Shown: positions 54,494 through 63,805, numbered from the stretch's first letter. The stretch: DNA of 64,000 bases from Marinimicrobium locisalis (GCF_039822625.1 NZ_JBDLLG010000005.1:62001-126000), one strand, 5' to 3'. The notes: generated by a model not told the origin, from the letters alone. Made by a program: numbers and translations.

Positions 54494-56422
54494 CTAGCGA
54501 ATAATTTTTAGCGCCCAATCTCGCTCGGCCAGGGGTTTGCCCCCGGGAAAGGCGCTGAGTTCAACTACCCCCGTCGTGCTTGCCGTCACGCGTGTCGGCT
54601 CGTGCCACTGGCCCAGGATCGGATCAAACCAGCGCAGGGTGTAGGACTCGTTTGGGGTGAAACCACTGAGCCGAGGTGCGACCGAGGCGTTTTCAAAATA
54701 CAGCAGGGCCAGGTCCGCCTCGGCGGTGCACATCATGTAGGACCAACCATCAAGCCCATCTTCAGGCGCATTGGGCGCTTTGCGCGGTGTTATGTTGCCA
54801 GTGGCGGGAATCAGGTCCTGGTAACGTTTTCCTTCGGACAGAACGAAGGTTTCCAGGTGCTGCATGTAGTTTGCGGATTTGTAACGCAACGCATCCCAAA
54901 TATGAGGCCGAGCGCCGGCGGGCTCACCGGTACTGGTCATGTCATAGGCAGCGGTGCCATGCACGTGACCGGCCAGGCCACCGGATAAGACGGAGCCGTA
55001 CATTTGTGCCCGGGCAAAGTAGTTATCGCGCTGGGAGTTGGGCGGAGGCTCTTCGCCGCCGGGCTTATTAATCTCGTGCAGCCAACCGGTGTAATAGGGC
55101 TCAAAATTGATGGTGGGCCTGGGCGGGTCTTCCAGGAAGAACTGCGTTTCCAGGTTCTCACCCACGCGATGGTCCCGGGGTTTGTTCCCCACGCTGTGCA
55201 TATCCAGCCAGGGCACCTCATCGCCGGAGCCGAGGGTCGTGTGAGTGGCCCGGTCGATCAGCACCGTGTGCAACTGACCAAAGGGAGGACGACCGTAGGT
55301 CTCCAAGTGGTACGTCAATGCCTCGTTAAACTGTTCCGCGGTGAGGCTGAAATCCTCCGGCACCCAATCCAGGTGAATACCACTGAACACAAAGTTGTAG
55401 GCGCCGTAGCGGGCAATCAGGTATTGGGCGAAGCGAGCAAAGCTTTCCTTGAAATCAAAGTAGGCGTCCCAGGACGGGCCCACATCCCGGCGCACGGTTT
55501 CCAATAGAGGGACAAACCCCACCTCGGACAGGTGCGCCATTTTCCGATCCAGGCTCTGAAAGTATTCAGGCTGCAGGCGATTAAAGTTCGAGACACCTTC
55601 ATGCGACTTAGAAGGCGCAAACGGCAAGTGGCCGTACTCATCGCGCATATTCTTCGCAGTGAATGTGCCCCAATAGCTGTCACCGCCCGAGGCATCTGTG
55701 CCCTGCTCGTCGGACACGTCATACCCGAACTTTTCCCAAGCATTGCGCACGTAAACACCTTTTTCATCGGCGTAGGTGCTGGGGTACATATCCGCCTCCC
55801 AGTTCGGAAACGCGGAGATCATGCTGACCGAGTTGAAGCCCTGGTTCTTGCGGTAGTTCACCGCATCTTCAAAGCCAATGCCGGGGCCGGGCTCATATTC
55901 ATCAGAGGTGATGGCATCGCGAAACGGCAGCCGCCAGGTGGATCCGGCCAGCCAGGTGTCACCCACCATAAAAAACGGCGTGCCATCGGCGTATTCCAGC
56001 GCATGACCGTTGTCGCTGACGCGCACAAAGCCGCGCCGGTTGGGGTTTTCCTGTTTTTCCGCTTCGCTCCAACCCTTGGCGACAAACTGGCCACTTCGGT
56101 TCGTGAGGCCGGCATCGTCCGGTTGGTTGGACCCCAGCTCCCATTGCCATTGGCCCGGCTCGGTGGCCACCAGGCGCACCACAAAGCGGTTACCACCATC
56201 CCAGAAGCCATATACGCGCTTGTCAAAATCGGGCCCCTTGAGTTGCACCCAGACATCCACCTCCGTGTAGGGGTTGTCGTAGGGGTTCTCGGCGTGGAAG
56301 ACCAGTTGCTGCATCTCCCAGGTGCGGAGGCTGGTCTCACCGGGTTTAGCGGATGGCGTGGAGCATGCAACCAGGCTGAGAAGCAATAGGGCCGACAGGG
56401 CCAGGCGGGAAAGACGGTTCAT
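54494..56422 (-). CDS. DUF5060 / DUF4038 (apiosidase-like) lipoprotein, putative glycoside hydrolase
   Basis: The 642-aa protein has a lipoprotein signal (lipobox LVAC, Cys20). An N-terminal DUF5060 beta-sandwich (about 32-125, with FHAENPYDNPYTEVDVWVQLKGP) is followed by an apiosidase-like TIM barrel (about 140-530, ADGTPFFMVGDTWLAGSTWRLPF, SMISAFPNWEADMYPS). A C-terminal beta domain ends with LYFENASVAPRLSGFTPNESYTLRWFDP. The fold is shared with GH140 apiosidases, which act on rhamnogalacturonan II side chains, but the true substrate is unknown. With the pectate lyase and xylanase nearby, a pectin or hemicellulose role fits. It is 27 nt from the xylanase gene and likely in one operon with it. 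Confidence 0.8.
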   Translation of the reverse strand: MNRLSRLALSALLLLSLVACSTPSAKPGETSLRTWEMQQLVFHAENPYDNPYTEVDVWVQLKGPDFDKRVYGFWDGGNRFVVRLVATEPGQWQWELGSNQPDDAGLTNRSGQFVAKGWSEAEKQENPNRRGFVRVSDNGHALEYADGTPFFMVGDTWLAGSTWRLPFRDAITSDEYEPGPGIGFEDAVNYRKNQGFNSVSMISAFPNWEADMYPSTYADEKGVYVRNAWEKFGYDVSDEQGTDASGGDSYWGTFTAKNMRDEYGHLPFAPSKSHEGVSNFNRLQPEYFQSLDRKMAHLSEVGFVPLLETVRRDVGPSWDAYFDFKESFARFAQYLIARYGAYNFVFSGIHLDWVPEDFSLTAEQFNEALTYHLETYGRPPFGQLHTVLIDRATHTTLGSGDEVPWLDMHSVGNKPRDHRVGENLETQFFLEDPPRPTINFEPYYTGWLHEINKPGGEEPPPNSQRDNYFARAQMYGSVLSGGLAGHVHGTAAYDMTSTGEPAGARPHIWDALRYKSANYMQHLETFVLSEGKRYQDLIPATGNITPRKAPNAPEDGLDGWSYMMCTAEADLALLYFENASVAPRLSGFTPNESYTLRWFDPILGQWHEPTRVTASTTGVVELSAFPGGKPLAERDWALKIIR

Positions 56423-56538
56423 AACAACCCCTCAAGTTTTTCACTTATGATGGGAAAGATACTAGCAGAACCGGCCTTAAAGACAAATTGACAATAAGCT
56501 GGCATGCTGAACAGCGTGTCGTCATCCAGAACCCGGTC

Positions 56539-56568
56539 TTGGTCGTACCACGCAAACTCCCGTATATT
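56539..56568 (+). promoter_or_regulatory. Candidate promoter of the double uvrA gene
   Basis: TTGGTC (56539-56544) and TATATT (56563-56568) are 18 bp apart, about 35 nt before the start codon. A TTGACA-like box lies further upstream (around 56488) but has no matching -10 box. No LexA-type CTG-N10-CAG site was seen between them. Confidence 0.35.
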
Positions 56569-56603
56569 AGCCCTTTTACTCAAACTCGGACGCAGTAGCT
56601 CCT

Positions 56604-59600
56604 ATGCCTCACGAAGTCATCACCGTGCGCGGCGCGCGGCAGAATAACCTCAAAGACCTGGACCTGGATATCCCCTTGGGGGAGATGGTGGTGGTCACCG
56701 GCGTTAGCGGCTCGGGCAAGTCCACCCTGGCGTTCGATACCATCTATGCCGAGGGCCAGCGGCGCTATGTGGAGACCTTCTCCGCCTATGCCCGCCAGTT
56801 TCTGGACCGGATGGACAAGCCGGCGGTGGACCTGATCGACGGCATCCCGCCGGCCATCGCCATCGAACAGAGCAACACGGTGCGCACCTCCCGCTCCACC
56901 GTGGGCACCATGACCGAGTTGAACGACTACCTGAAGCTGCTGTTCGCCCGGCTGGCCCACCTCTACTGCCAGGGCTGCGGCCGGGAAGTGATCAAGGACA
57001 CGCCCCAGAGCATCGTGGAGGCCCTGTACCGGGACTGGCCCAAAGGCCAGCGGCTGATGATCTGCCTGCCCATCAACGTGCCGGAGAAGCTCAGTGAGGA
57101 GGAGGTGCTGCAGTTGCTCAACCAGCAGGGCTACGCCCGCCTGCACCGACGCGAGGGCAACCGAGCCGAAGTGGTACAGGACCGCCTGAAACTCACCCCC
57201 GAGAACCGCGGCCGGCTGACCGAAGCAGTGGAAACCGCCCTGCACTTCGGCAAAGGCCACGTACTGCTATACCCGCTGGACGACAACCGCGAGGTAGGCA
57301 CGCCGGTGCGCTTCTCCAGCCACCATCACTGCCCGAGCTGCGACATCGACTACCCGGAGCCCACCCCGAGCCAATTCTCCTTCAACTCGCCCCTGGGCGC
57401 CTGCGAGAGCTGCCGGGGCTTTGGGCGCATCATCGGCGTGGATTACGGCCTAGTCATTCCCGACGAGCGCAAAAGCCTCAAAGACGGCGCCATCAAACCG
57501 ATCCAGACGCCCTCATTCAACGAAGTCCAGCGGGACCTGATCCGCTTCGCCAAAAAGCGCGGCGTTCCCATCACCAAGCCCTGGGCGGAGCTAACCGAAG
57601 ACCAGAAACAGTGGGTCATCCAGGGCGAAGGCGGCTGGGACAAAGGCGTGTGGTACGGCGTGCGCGAGTTCTTTGACTGGCTGGAGAGCAAATCCTACAA
57701 AATGCACATCCGCGTGCTGCTCTCCAAATACCGGGCTTACACCCCCTGCCAGGACTGCGGCGGCGCCCGCCTCAAACCCGCCTCCCTGTGGTGGCGCACC
57801 GGGTCATTCGACGCCGCCGAACAGGCCCTGGGAGACCGCGCCCGCTTCAAACCCAGAGGCAGCACACTGGCCGACAGCGCCTTTCGCCAGCTCCCGGGCC
57901 TGAACATCGCCGATGTGATGCAACTGCCCCTCGCCCGCTGCGCCGACTTCTTCGAACAGCTTGGCGACGCCAACGCCGACGAACCCACCCAACTGCTACT
58001 GGAAGAAATCCGCGCGCGGCTCGGCTACCTGTGCGAAGTCGGCCTGGAATACCTCACCCTGGACCGCCAATCCCGCACCCTGAGCGGCGGCGAAGTCCAA
58101 CGCATCAACCTCACCACCGCCCTCGGCACCTCCCTGGTCAACACCCTGTTCGTACTGGACGAACCCAGCACCGGCCTCCACCCGCGCGACATCCAGCGCC
58201 TGGTCAAAGTCCTGCACCGCCTGCGCGACGCCGGCAACTCCCTGCTGGTCGTCGAACACGACCCGCAGGTCATCCTGGCCGCCGACCGCATCCTCGACAT
58301 CGGCCCCGGCCCCGGCCGCAACGGCGGCAACATCGAATTCTTCGGTACCCCCAAGGCACTGCTCAAACGCAAAACCAACCTCACCGCGAGCTACTTGAAC
58401 GGCAGCAAGCAAGTCTCAGCCAACCACGAGCCGGGTCCGCGTATACCGGTCCGGGACCGTCTGCCGACGGGAAGCGGCAGTCGAGCGTACAAGGACGTAT
58501 CCACAGCGTGTCCCGGACCGGTATACCCGGACCCGGCGTCCCAAAAGAATCTGCCCGCTATCACCATCCACGGCGCCACCGAACACAACCTCAAAAACAT
58601 CGACGTCCGCATCCCCCTGGGCCAACTCGTCTGCCTCACCGGCGTCAGCGGCTCCGGCAAATCCACGCTGATGCGCCAGATCCTCTACCCCGCCATCCTC
58701 AAACACCACGGCGAACAGACCGAAGCCCCGGGTGAGCACCAACGCATCGACGGGCTGGAGCAGATCGACCGCGCGGTCATGGTGGACCAGAGCCCGATCG
58801 GCAAAACCACCCGCTCCACCCCGGCCACCTACGTCGGCGCCTTCGATGCCATCCGGAAACTGTTTGTGGCCACTCCGCTCGCCAAAGAGCGCGGCTACAC
58901 ACCGGGCACCTTCAGCTTCAACTCCGGCAACGGCCGCTGCCCCACCTGCCAGGGGAACGGTTTCGAGCATGTGGAAATGCAGTTTTTGAGCGACGTGTAC
59001 CTGCGCTGCCCGGACTGCGACGGCAAACGCTTCCGGGACCAGATTCTGGAAGTGAAACTGCTGGAAAACACAGACCGCGATAACGCCCCCCGCGCCATTT
59101 CCATCGCCGACGCGCTGGCCATGACCGTGGCCGAAGCGCTGGAATTTTTCCGGGACAAGCCCGACGTGCAGCGCAGCCTGCAGCCGCTCTCGGACGTCGG
59201 GCTGGACTATGTGCAACTGGGGCAGGCCGTGCCCACCCTGAGTGGCGGCGAAGCCCAACGCCTGAAACTGGCCGGGCATCTTGCGAACACAAGAGCCAAA
59301 GACCAGGAACACATCCTGTTCCTGTTCGACGAGCCCACCACCGGCCTGCACTTTGCCGACATCGCCACCCTGATGGGGGCCTTCCGTCAGCTGCAGGACG
59401 CGGGCCACTCGCTGCTGGTGATTGAACACAACCTGGATGTGATTCGCGGTGCCGACTGGTTGATCGACATCGGCCCCGAGGGTGGCGATGCCGGCGGGCA
59501 ACTGCTGGCCGAAGGCACGCCCGCACAGCTGATGACCGAACACGACGGCTACACCGCCACGGCCCTGAAAGACTACGAGCAGTCACTGACCCAGGGCGCG

Positions 59601-62246
59601 CCCCTGCCCGCCGCGGCGAAAAAACGTGGCCCGAAACCCGAACGGGTCATCAGTGTTCACCACGCCCGCGAGCACAACCTCAAGAACATCGACGTCACCA
59701 TTCCGCGGGACAAACTGACGGTGATTTCCGGTGTCAGTGGCAGCGGCAAGAGCACCCTCGCCTTCGACCTGATTTTCGGTGAAGGCCAGCGCCGCTATCT
59801 GGAGTCGCTCAACGCCTACGCCCGCCAGTTTGTGCAGCCGGCGTCGCGCCCGGACGTGGATGCCATCTACGGCATTCCCCCGGCGGTGGCGATCGAACAG
59901 CGCACCAGCCGGGGCGGTCGCAAAAGTACCCTGGCGACCCTGACCGAAATCTATCATTACCTGCGGCTGCTCTACGTCAAACTCGGCACCCAGTACTGCC
60001 CGGACTGCGACGTCCCCATCGAGCCGCAAACTCCCGAAGCCATTCTCGCGCGCGTCCAGAAAGACTACCGCAACCGGGAAGTCACCCTGCTCGCCCCCAT
60101 GGTCGTGGCACGCAAGGGCATCTACCGCGAACTGGCCGAGTGGTCCGCCGGACGCGGTTACCCGCAACTGCGGGTGGACGGCGACTACCAACCCACCGCC
60201 GACTGGCCCAAGCTCGACCGCTACCGCGAGCACAATATTGAACTGCCGCTGTTGGACGTGACCGTTTCCCCCAACAACGAGAAAAGACTGCGGGAAGGGT
60301 TGGAACAGGCCCTGAGCCTGGGCAATGGCGTGGTCATTGTCGCGCCCGTGGACAAGCGCACCGGCAAACAGGCCAGCGGAGAACGCCTGTTCTCCACCAA
60401 CCGCGCCTGCCCCAGTTGCGGCAGCGGCTTCGATGAGCTGGACCCACGGCTATTCTCCTACAACTCCAAACACGGCTGGTGCCACAGCTGCTACGGCACC
60501 GGGCAGATCATCAAAGGCTTTGACGAGGAGCAAACCGGCGAAGAACGCACCTGGCGGCCCGACGAAGAGGAAGGCACGGAGAAGACCTGCCCCAGCTGCG
60601 ACGGCCAACGCCTCAACCCCACCGCCCGCGCCGTGCGCTTTCGCGACCACTCCATCGCCGACCTGGCATCAATGCCGGTGGACGCCGCCGAGCAATGGTT
60701 CAAGAAACTCAAACTCAAGGCCCACGAACAGGCCATTGCCCGCGACCTGCTCACGGAAATGCACAGCCGCCTCCACTTCCTGCAGAAAGTCGGGCTCAAT
60801 TACCTGAGCCTGGACCGGGCCGCGCCCACCTTGAGCGGCGGCGAAGCCCAACGCATTCGCCTGGCCGCACAACTCGGCTCCAGCCTGCAGGGCGTGTGCT
60901 ACGTACTGGACGAGCCCACCATCGGCCTGCACACCCGGGACAACCGCCGGCTAATCGAAACCCTGCGCGAACTGCAGACCCAGGGCAATACCGTCGTGGT
61001 GGTGGAGCACGATGAAGACACCATCCGCGAAGCCGACCACCTGATCGACATGGGCCCGCGCGCTGGCGTCAACGGCGGCGAAGTCGTGGCCCATGGCAAT
61101 CTCAAAAAAATCATGGGCAACAAGCGCTCCCTCACCGGGAAAATGCTCTCTGAACCGCTGCGCCATCCCCTGCCCGACCTGCGCAATTCCGAAATGCGTG
61201 CCCTATGGGACAAGGAGCAGCTGCAACTGGACGGCGCAAGCCAGAACAACCTGCGCAACGTCAACGTCTCCGTCCCCCTGCGCCAACTGGTCGCCATCAC
61301 CGGCGTCAGCGGCAGCGGTAAAAGCACACTGATACGGGGCGTGCTCTACCCCAACCTGAAACAGGCTATTGCCCAGAAGCGGAAGAAAAAGCACCAATGG
61401 CAGGGCGTCGAACAGATCAGCGGCTGGGAAAGCATCGACCGGATTCTGGAAGTGGACCAGACCCCCATCGGTAAAACGCCACGCTCCTGCCCGGCTACCT
61501 ATATCGGCATCTGGGACACCATCCGCAAACTCTTCGCCGGCACCGTGGACGCCCGCCTGCGCGGCTACACCCCCGCGCGCTTTTCCTTCAACGCCGGCGA
61601 CGGCCGTTGCGAAGCCTGCGGCGGTCAGGGCGAGCAGAAAATTGAAATGAACTTCCTGCCGGATGTGCGCGTGCCCTGCGACGTCTGCCACGGCTGGCGT
61701 TTCAACGACGAAACCCTGAGCGTCACCTACAAGGGCAAACACATCGGCGACGTGCTGGCCATGAACATCGACGAAGCCGTGGAGTTCTTCGCTCCCATCA
61801 CCAAGGTCCATCACGCCCTCACCCTGCTGCAGGACGTCGGCCTGGGCTACCTGACCCTGGGCCAGCAAAGCCCCACCCTGAGCGGCGGCGAAGCCCAGCG
61901 CATCAAACTGGTGGCCGAACTCAGCAAAGCCAACATGACCCCGGAGGACAACAAAGGCCGGCGGTCACAGCACAACCTCTACGTGCTGGACGAACCCACC
62001 GTGGGCCTGCATATGGCGGACGTGGACAAACTCCTTCACGTACTGCACCGGCTGGTGGACGCGGGCAACTCCGTGCTGGTGATCGAACATAACCTGGATG
62101 TGATCGCCGAGTCCGACTGGATTATTGATATGGGGCCGGAGGGTGGCTCGGGCGGAGGCAAAGTGATCGCGCAAGGCAAGCCGGAGACTTTGGTGAAACG
62201 CAAGCGGTCTTATACGGGGCAGTATTTAGGTGAAGTCTTGGGATAA
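56604..62246 (+). CDS. Double-length UvrA: two UvrA-type halves fused in one protein
   Basis: UvrA is the ATPase that finds damaged DNA in nucleotide excision repair; a normal protein is about 940 aa with two ATP-binding cassettes. This 1880-aa protein has four Walker A motifs GVSGSGKST (at residues 33, 680, 1043 and 1567), each with its LSGGE signature and DEPT/DEPS Walker B. The CxxC zinc sites are present in both halves (CxxC pairs near residues 120 and 240, in 775-810 and again in the second half). A linker of about 20 residues (near 993-1011, ending PKPERV) joins the halves. It is not next to ssb, where normal uvrA often lies. A palindromic element adds residues 610-645. The start has only a weak ribosome site. 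Normal uvrA is probably elsewhere. Confidence 0.93.
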   Translation: MPHEVITVRGARQNNLKDLDLDIPLGEMVVVTGVSGSGKSTLAFDTIYAEGQRRYVETFSAYARQFLDRMDKPAVDLIDGIPPAIAIEQSNTVRTSRSTVGTMTELNDYLKLLFARLAHLYCQGCGREVIKDTPQSIVEALYRDWPKGQRLMICLPINVPEKLSEEEVLQLLNQQGYARLHRREGNRAEVVQDRLKLTPENRGRLTEAVETALHFGKGHVLLYPLDDNREVGTPVRFSSHHHCPSCDIDYPEPTPSQFSFNSPLGACESCRGFGRIIGVDYGLVIPDERKSLKDGAIKPIQTPSFNEVQRDLIRFAKKRGVPITKPWAELTEDQKQWVIQGEGGWDKGVWYGVREFFDWLESKSYKMHIRVLLSKYRAYTPCQDCGGARLKPASLWWRTGSFDAAEQALGDRARFKPRGSTLADSAFRQLPGLNIADVMQLPLARCADFFEQLGDANADEPTQLLLEEIRARLGYLCEVGLEYLTLDRQSRTLSGGEVQRINLTTALGTSLVNTLFVLDEPSTGLHPRDIQRLVKVLHRLRDAGNSLLVVEHDPQVILAADRILDIGPGPGRNGGNIEFFGTPKALLKRKTNLTASYLNGSKQVSANHEPGPRIPVRDRLPTGSGSRAYKDVSTACPGPVYPDPASQKNLPAITIHGATEHNLKNIDVRIPLGQLVCLTGVSGSGKSTLMRQILYPAILKHHGEQTEAPGEHQRIDGLEQIDRAVMVDQSPIGKTTRSTPATYVGAFDAIRKLFVATPLAKERGYTPGTFSFNSGNGRCPTCQGNGFEHVEMQFLSDVYLRCPDCDGKRFRDQILEVKLLENTDRDNAPRAISIADALAMTVAEALEFFRDKPDVQRSLQPLSDVGLDYVQLGQAVPTLSGGEAQRLKLAGHLANTRAKDQEHILFLFDEPTTGLHFADIATLMGAFRQLQDAGHSLLVIEHNLDVIRGADWLIDIGPEGGDAGGQLLAEGTPAQLMTEHDGYTATALKDYEQSLTQGAPLPAAAKKRGPKPERVISVHHAREHNLKNIDVTIPRDKLTVISGVSGSGKSTLAFDLIFGEGQRRYLESLNAYARQFVQPASRPDVDAIYGIPPAVAIEQRTSRGGRKSTLATLTEIYHYLRLLYVKLGTQYCPDCDVPIEPQTPEAILARVQKDYRNREVTLLAPMVVARKGIYRELAEWSAGRGYPQLRVDGDYQPTADWPKLDRYREHNIELPLLDVTVSPNNEKRLREGLEQALSLGNGVVIVAPVDKRTGKQASGERLFSTNRACPSCGSGFDELDPRLFSYNSKHGWCHSCYGTGQIIKGFDEEQTGEERTWRPDEEEGTEKTCPSCDGQRLNPTARAVRFRDHSIADLASMPVDAAEQWFKKLKLKAHEQAIARDLLTEMHSRLHFLQKVGLNYLSLDRAAPTLSGGEAQRIRLAAQLGSSLQGVCYVLDEPTIGLHTRDNRRLIETLRELQTQGNTVVVVEHDEDTIREADHLIDMGPRAGVNGGEVVAHGNLKKIMGNKRSLTGKMLSEPLRHPLPDLRNSEMRALWDKEQLQLDGASQNNLRNVNVSVPLRQLVAITGVSGSGKSTLIRGVLYPNLKQAIAQKRKKKHQWQGVEQISGWESIDRILEVDQTPIGKTPRSCPATYIGIWDTIRKLFAGTVDARLRGYTPARFSFNAGDGRCEACGGQGEQKIEMNFLPDVRVPCDVCHGWRFNDETLSVTYKGKHIGDVLAMNIDEAVEFFAPITKVHHALTLLQDVGLGYLTLGQQSPTLSGGEAQRIKLVAELSKANMTPEDNKGRRSQHNLYVLDEPTVGLHMADVDKLLHVLHRLVDAGNSVLVIEHNLDVIAESDWIIDMGPEGGSGGGKVIAQGKPETLVKRKRSYTGQYLGEVLG
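58431..58536 (+). repeat. In-frame palindromic repeat inserted in the uvrA gene
   Basis: The arms CCGGGTCCGCGTATACCGGTC... (58431-58457) and its complement (58510-58536) match at 26 of 27 positions, around a 52-nt spacer. Repeats of this kind (with the GAGCGTACAAGGACGTAT-type centre) are known as dispersed sequences in gammaproteobacteria, as far as I recall. Here it codes for about 36 residues, rich in Pro, Gly, Arg and Ser (EPGPRIPVRDRLPTGSGSRA...). It lies between the first and second cassettes, where insertion would be tolerated. Confidence 0.75.
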
Positions 62247-62273
62247 CTAACGAATTACACCCCGAGGAGCTGT

Positions 62274-62876
62274 TTACTCATCAAGCAGCTCCGCATTATT
62301 CTTTCCAGGGAAGGCAATCTTTTTCCGGCCCTCAAACGACACATTGGTTCGTTGTTCAGTCAACTCGCGAGAAGCCGTCCTATCCTTTACAAGCTCGCAA
62401 GTGGATGACACTTGGTAGACGGATGCAGATGCGCATAGGCACTCGGTTTCGTCGGGGTCTACACAATCACAAATCGGCGGAACGAAGAGGGTGTCACGCT
62501 CAAGCACGCTGTCTTCGGTCATCTCGATGGACGGACCAATTTCTCGGCATGTTCGTAGATCAACAGGTTGCAAGAAGCGTGAATTACCACTATGTCCCTC
62601 TATAGCCACATAGGGTTCCTGGCTGGCGAAATACACGCTAGTCACAATCCCAATTTCCAATGAACAATCACTCCCTTCGCCCCCAGAAAGCACCTGCAAC
62701 TGATCTGTTGAGCCGTCGTACCTTAGTTCCGTATTAAAAGATGCCAACGAGAATATCGCCATTCCACTGGAATCAAGTGTTACGTCAGCCTTTTCATAAA
62801 CGCAACCGTCGCCACCACCAAGAGCACTCATGCTCATTACCAACAACAAAATAGCACTAAACGCGAACCTAACCAA
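62274..62876 (-). CDS. Putative periplasmic immunity protein of the amidase effector
   Basis: The 200-aa product starts with a signal peptide (AFSAILLLVMSMSALGGG) and has no true lipobox, so it should go to the periplasm. It is rich in Cys (DGCVYEK, TCREIG, ICDCVDPDETECLC, STCELV), which suggests disulfide bonds. TTG at 62876 is used as the start: GGAGG lies 8 nt upstream, and it overlaps the effector stop by 8 nt, giving translational coupling. Immunity proteins against T6SS wall-cutting effectors act in the periplasm, so the signal, size and coupling fit. No known family was recognised. Base composition is poorer in G and C than in uvrA. Confidence 0.6.
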   Translation of the reverse strand: MVRFAFSAILLLVMSMSALGGGDGCVYEKADVTLDSSGMAIFSLASFNTELRYDGSTDQLQVLSGGEGSDCSLEIGIVTSVYFASQEPYVAIEGHSGNSRFLQPVDLRTCREIGPSIEMTEDSVLERDTLFVPPICDCVDPDETECLCASASVYQVSSTCELVKDRTASRELTEQRTNVSFEGRKKIAFPGKNNAELLDE

Positions 62877-63423
62877 CAGCCACTCCTCCCATCATCTTTA
62901 GTAGATAGCTATTCGAAGAAAGCTTAGTAGAGCTTTGCTTTCTAGGATCCTTGACTGCGGCATAAACGACATTCCCCTCGTCCACACGGGAAAAAATAAA
63001 GTCAACCTGTAACCGCTCGCGGGTTTGTAACCGAGACGACAAGGAACCGTGGTAACAGTACGGCTGACCTCCACGAGAAGGGTACCCCCACGGAGTATCG
63101 AGGCCCGACTCAGAGGGGCCACCCGGAACCACCACAAATACATGCCCGCTAGTGGATGCACGGGCCATTCCCGTGCTCTCCAGGCCACCAACGACAAAAT
63201 AGCCATCTTCCGCATAGCTGGTCGCTGCACTGGGGTTTGCATCAAGGAAAACTATTGGGGGACAAGCACTTCTCATTCGCGTGACAATATCGTCAGCCCG
63301 CCCAGAGAATAGGCTATTGGCCAGACCTATTTCCTTCGCGACAGCTTGTACAAAGAAATTGCAGGCCTTTAGATTACGCTCAATGAGGAGCTTTTCTTTA
63401 CAAATATCTTCAATCGAAGTCAT
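62869..63423 (-). CDS. Putative T6SS peptidoglycan amidase effector (papain-like fold)
   Basis: The 184-aa protein has no signal peptide, as expected for an effector that is injected. The N-terminal motif LKACNFFVQAVAKEIG places a Cys (Cys21) at the start of a helix, and GHVFVVVPGG places a His (His94) at the start of a strand. This Cys-helix and GHV layout is the one of NlpC/P60 and Tae-type amidases, which cut cell-wall peptides. In Tse1, as I recall, the pair is Cys30/His91, a similar spacing. The coupled downstream gene with a signal peptide looks like its immunity gene. There is no PAAR or VgrG domain, so Hcp may carry it. The exact Tae family is not assigned. Confidence 0.65.
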   Translation of the reverse strand: MTSIEDICKEKLLIERNLKACNFFVQAVAKEIGLANSLFSGRADDIVTRMRSACPPIVFLDANPSAATSYAEDGYFVVGGLESTGMARASTSGHVFVVVPGGPSESGLDTPWGYPSRGGQPYCYHGSLSSRLQTRERLQVDFIFSRVDEGNVVYAAVKDPRKQSSTKLSSNSYLLKMMGGVAVG

Positions 63424-63701
63424 TGTTGATCATCCCTATGTTGTTCAAAAAGATATTCCTTGGGAGAAAAATATAACTGTAGGGAAACTTTCGGCGATCA
63501 GGCTGACGCCAAAATCGACAAAGACTCTTACGAAACACCCCCATACGACTAAACAGTATGGGGAAGCGTGGAAGGTGTCAACTAGACTAGCTCCACAACT
63601 TTCTATCTGTGACAAGCATCACACTGCTAGACTTGCTCGCCGCGTCTAATGCGACTGACAGCCCCTCCAAGGTAAGTGTCGCAATTACCGTTCTCTACGT
63701 T

Positions 63702-63763
63702 CACCCTGGGCGACAGCACAGCCTAACGCATCAAACTGGTGGCTGAACTCAGCGAAGTCAAAC
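63702..63763 (+). pseudogene. Decayed fragment of a uvrA gene
   Basis: The stretch CACCCTGGGCGACAGCACAG... (63702-63763) matches the signature region of the last cassette in the double uvrA (61874-61935) at roughly 80 percent of positions by eye. It includes the run CGCATCAAACTGGTGG. It has a stop codon (TAA) inside the signature QR codons and no conserved flanks, so it is a dead remnant. It may come from this gene or from a normal uvrA elsewhere. Confidence 0.65.
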
Positions 63764-63805
63764 AGCATACGGCGGATGCGCCTGCGGCTCCGAAACGTCG
63801 GACCG

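Noticed and set aside
57788..58735. Arg/Pro/His-rich long frame inside uvrA
   Set aside because: It is a shifted frame of uvrA caused by high GC at the third codon position.
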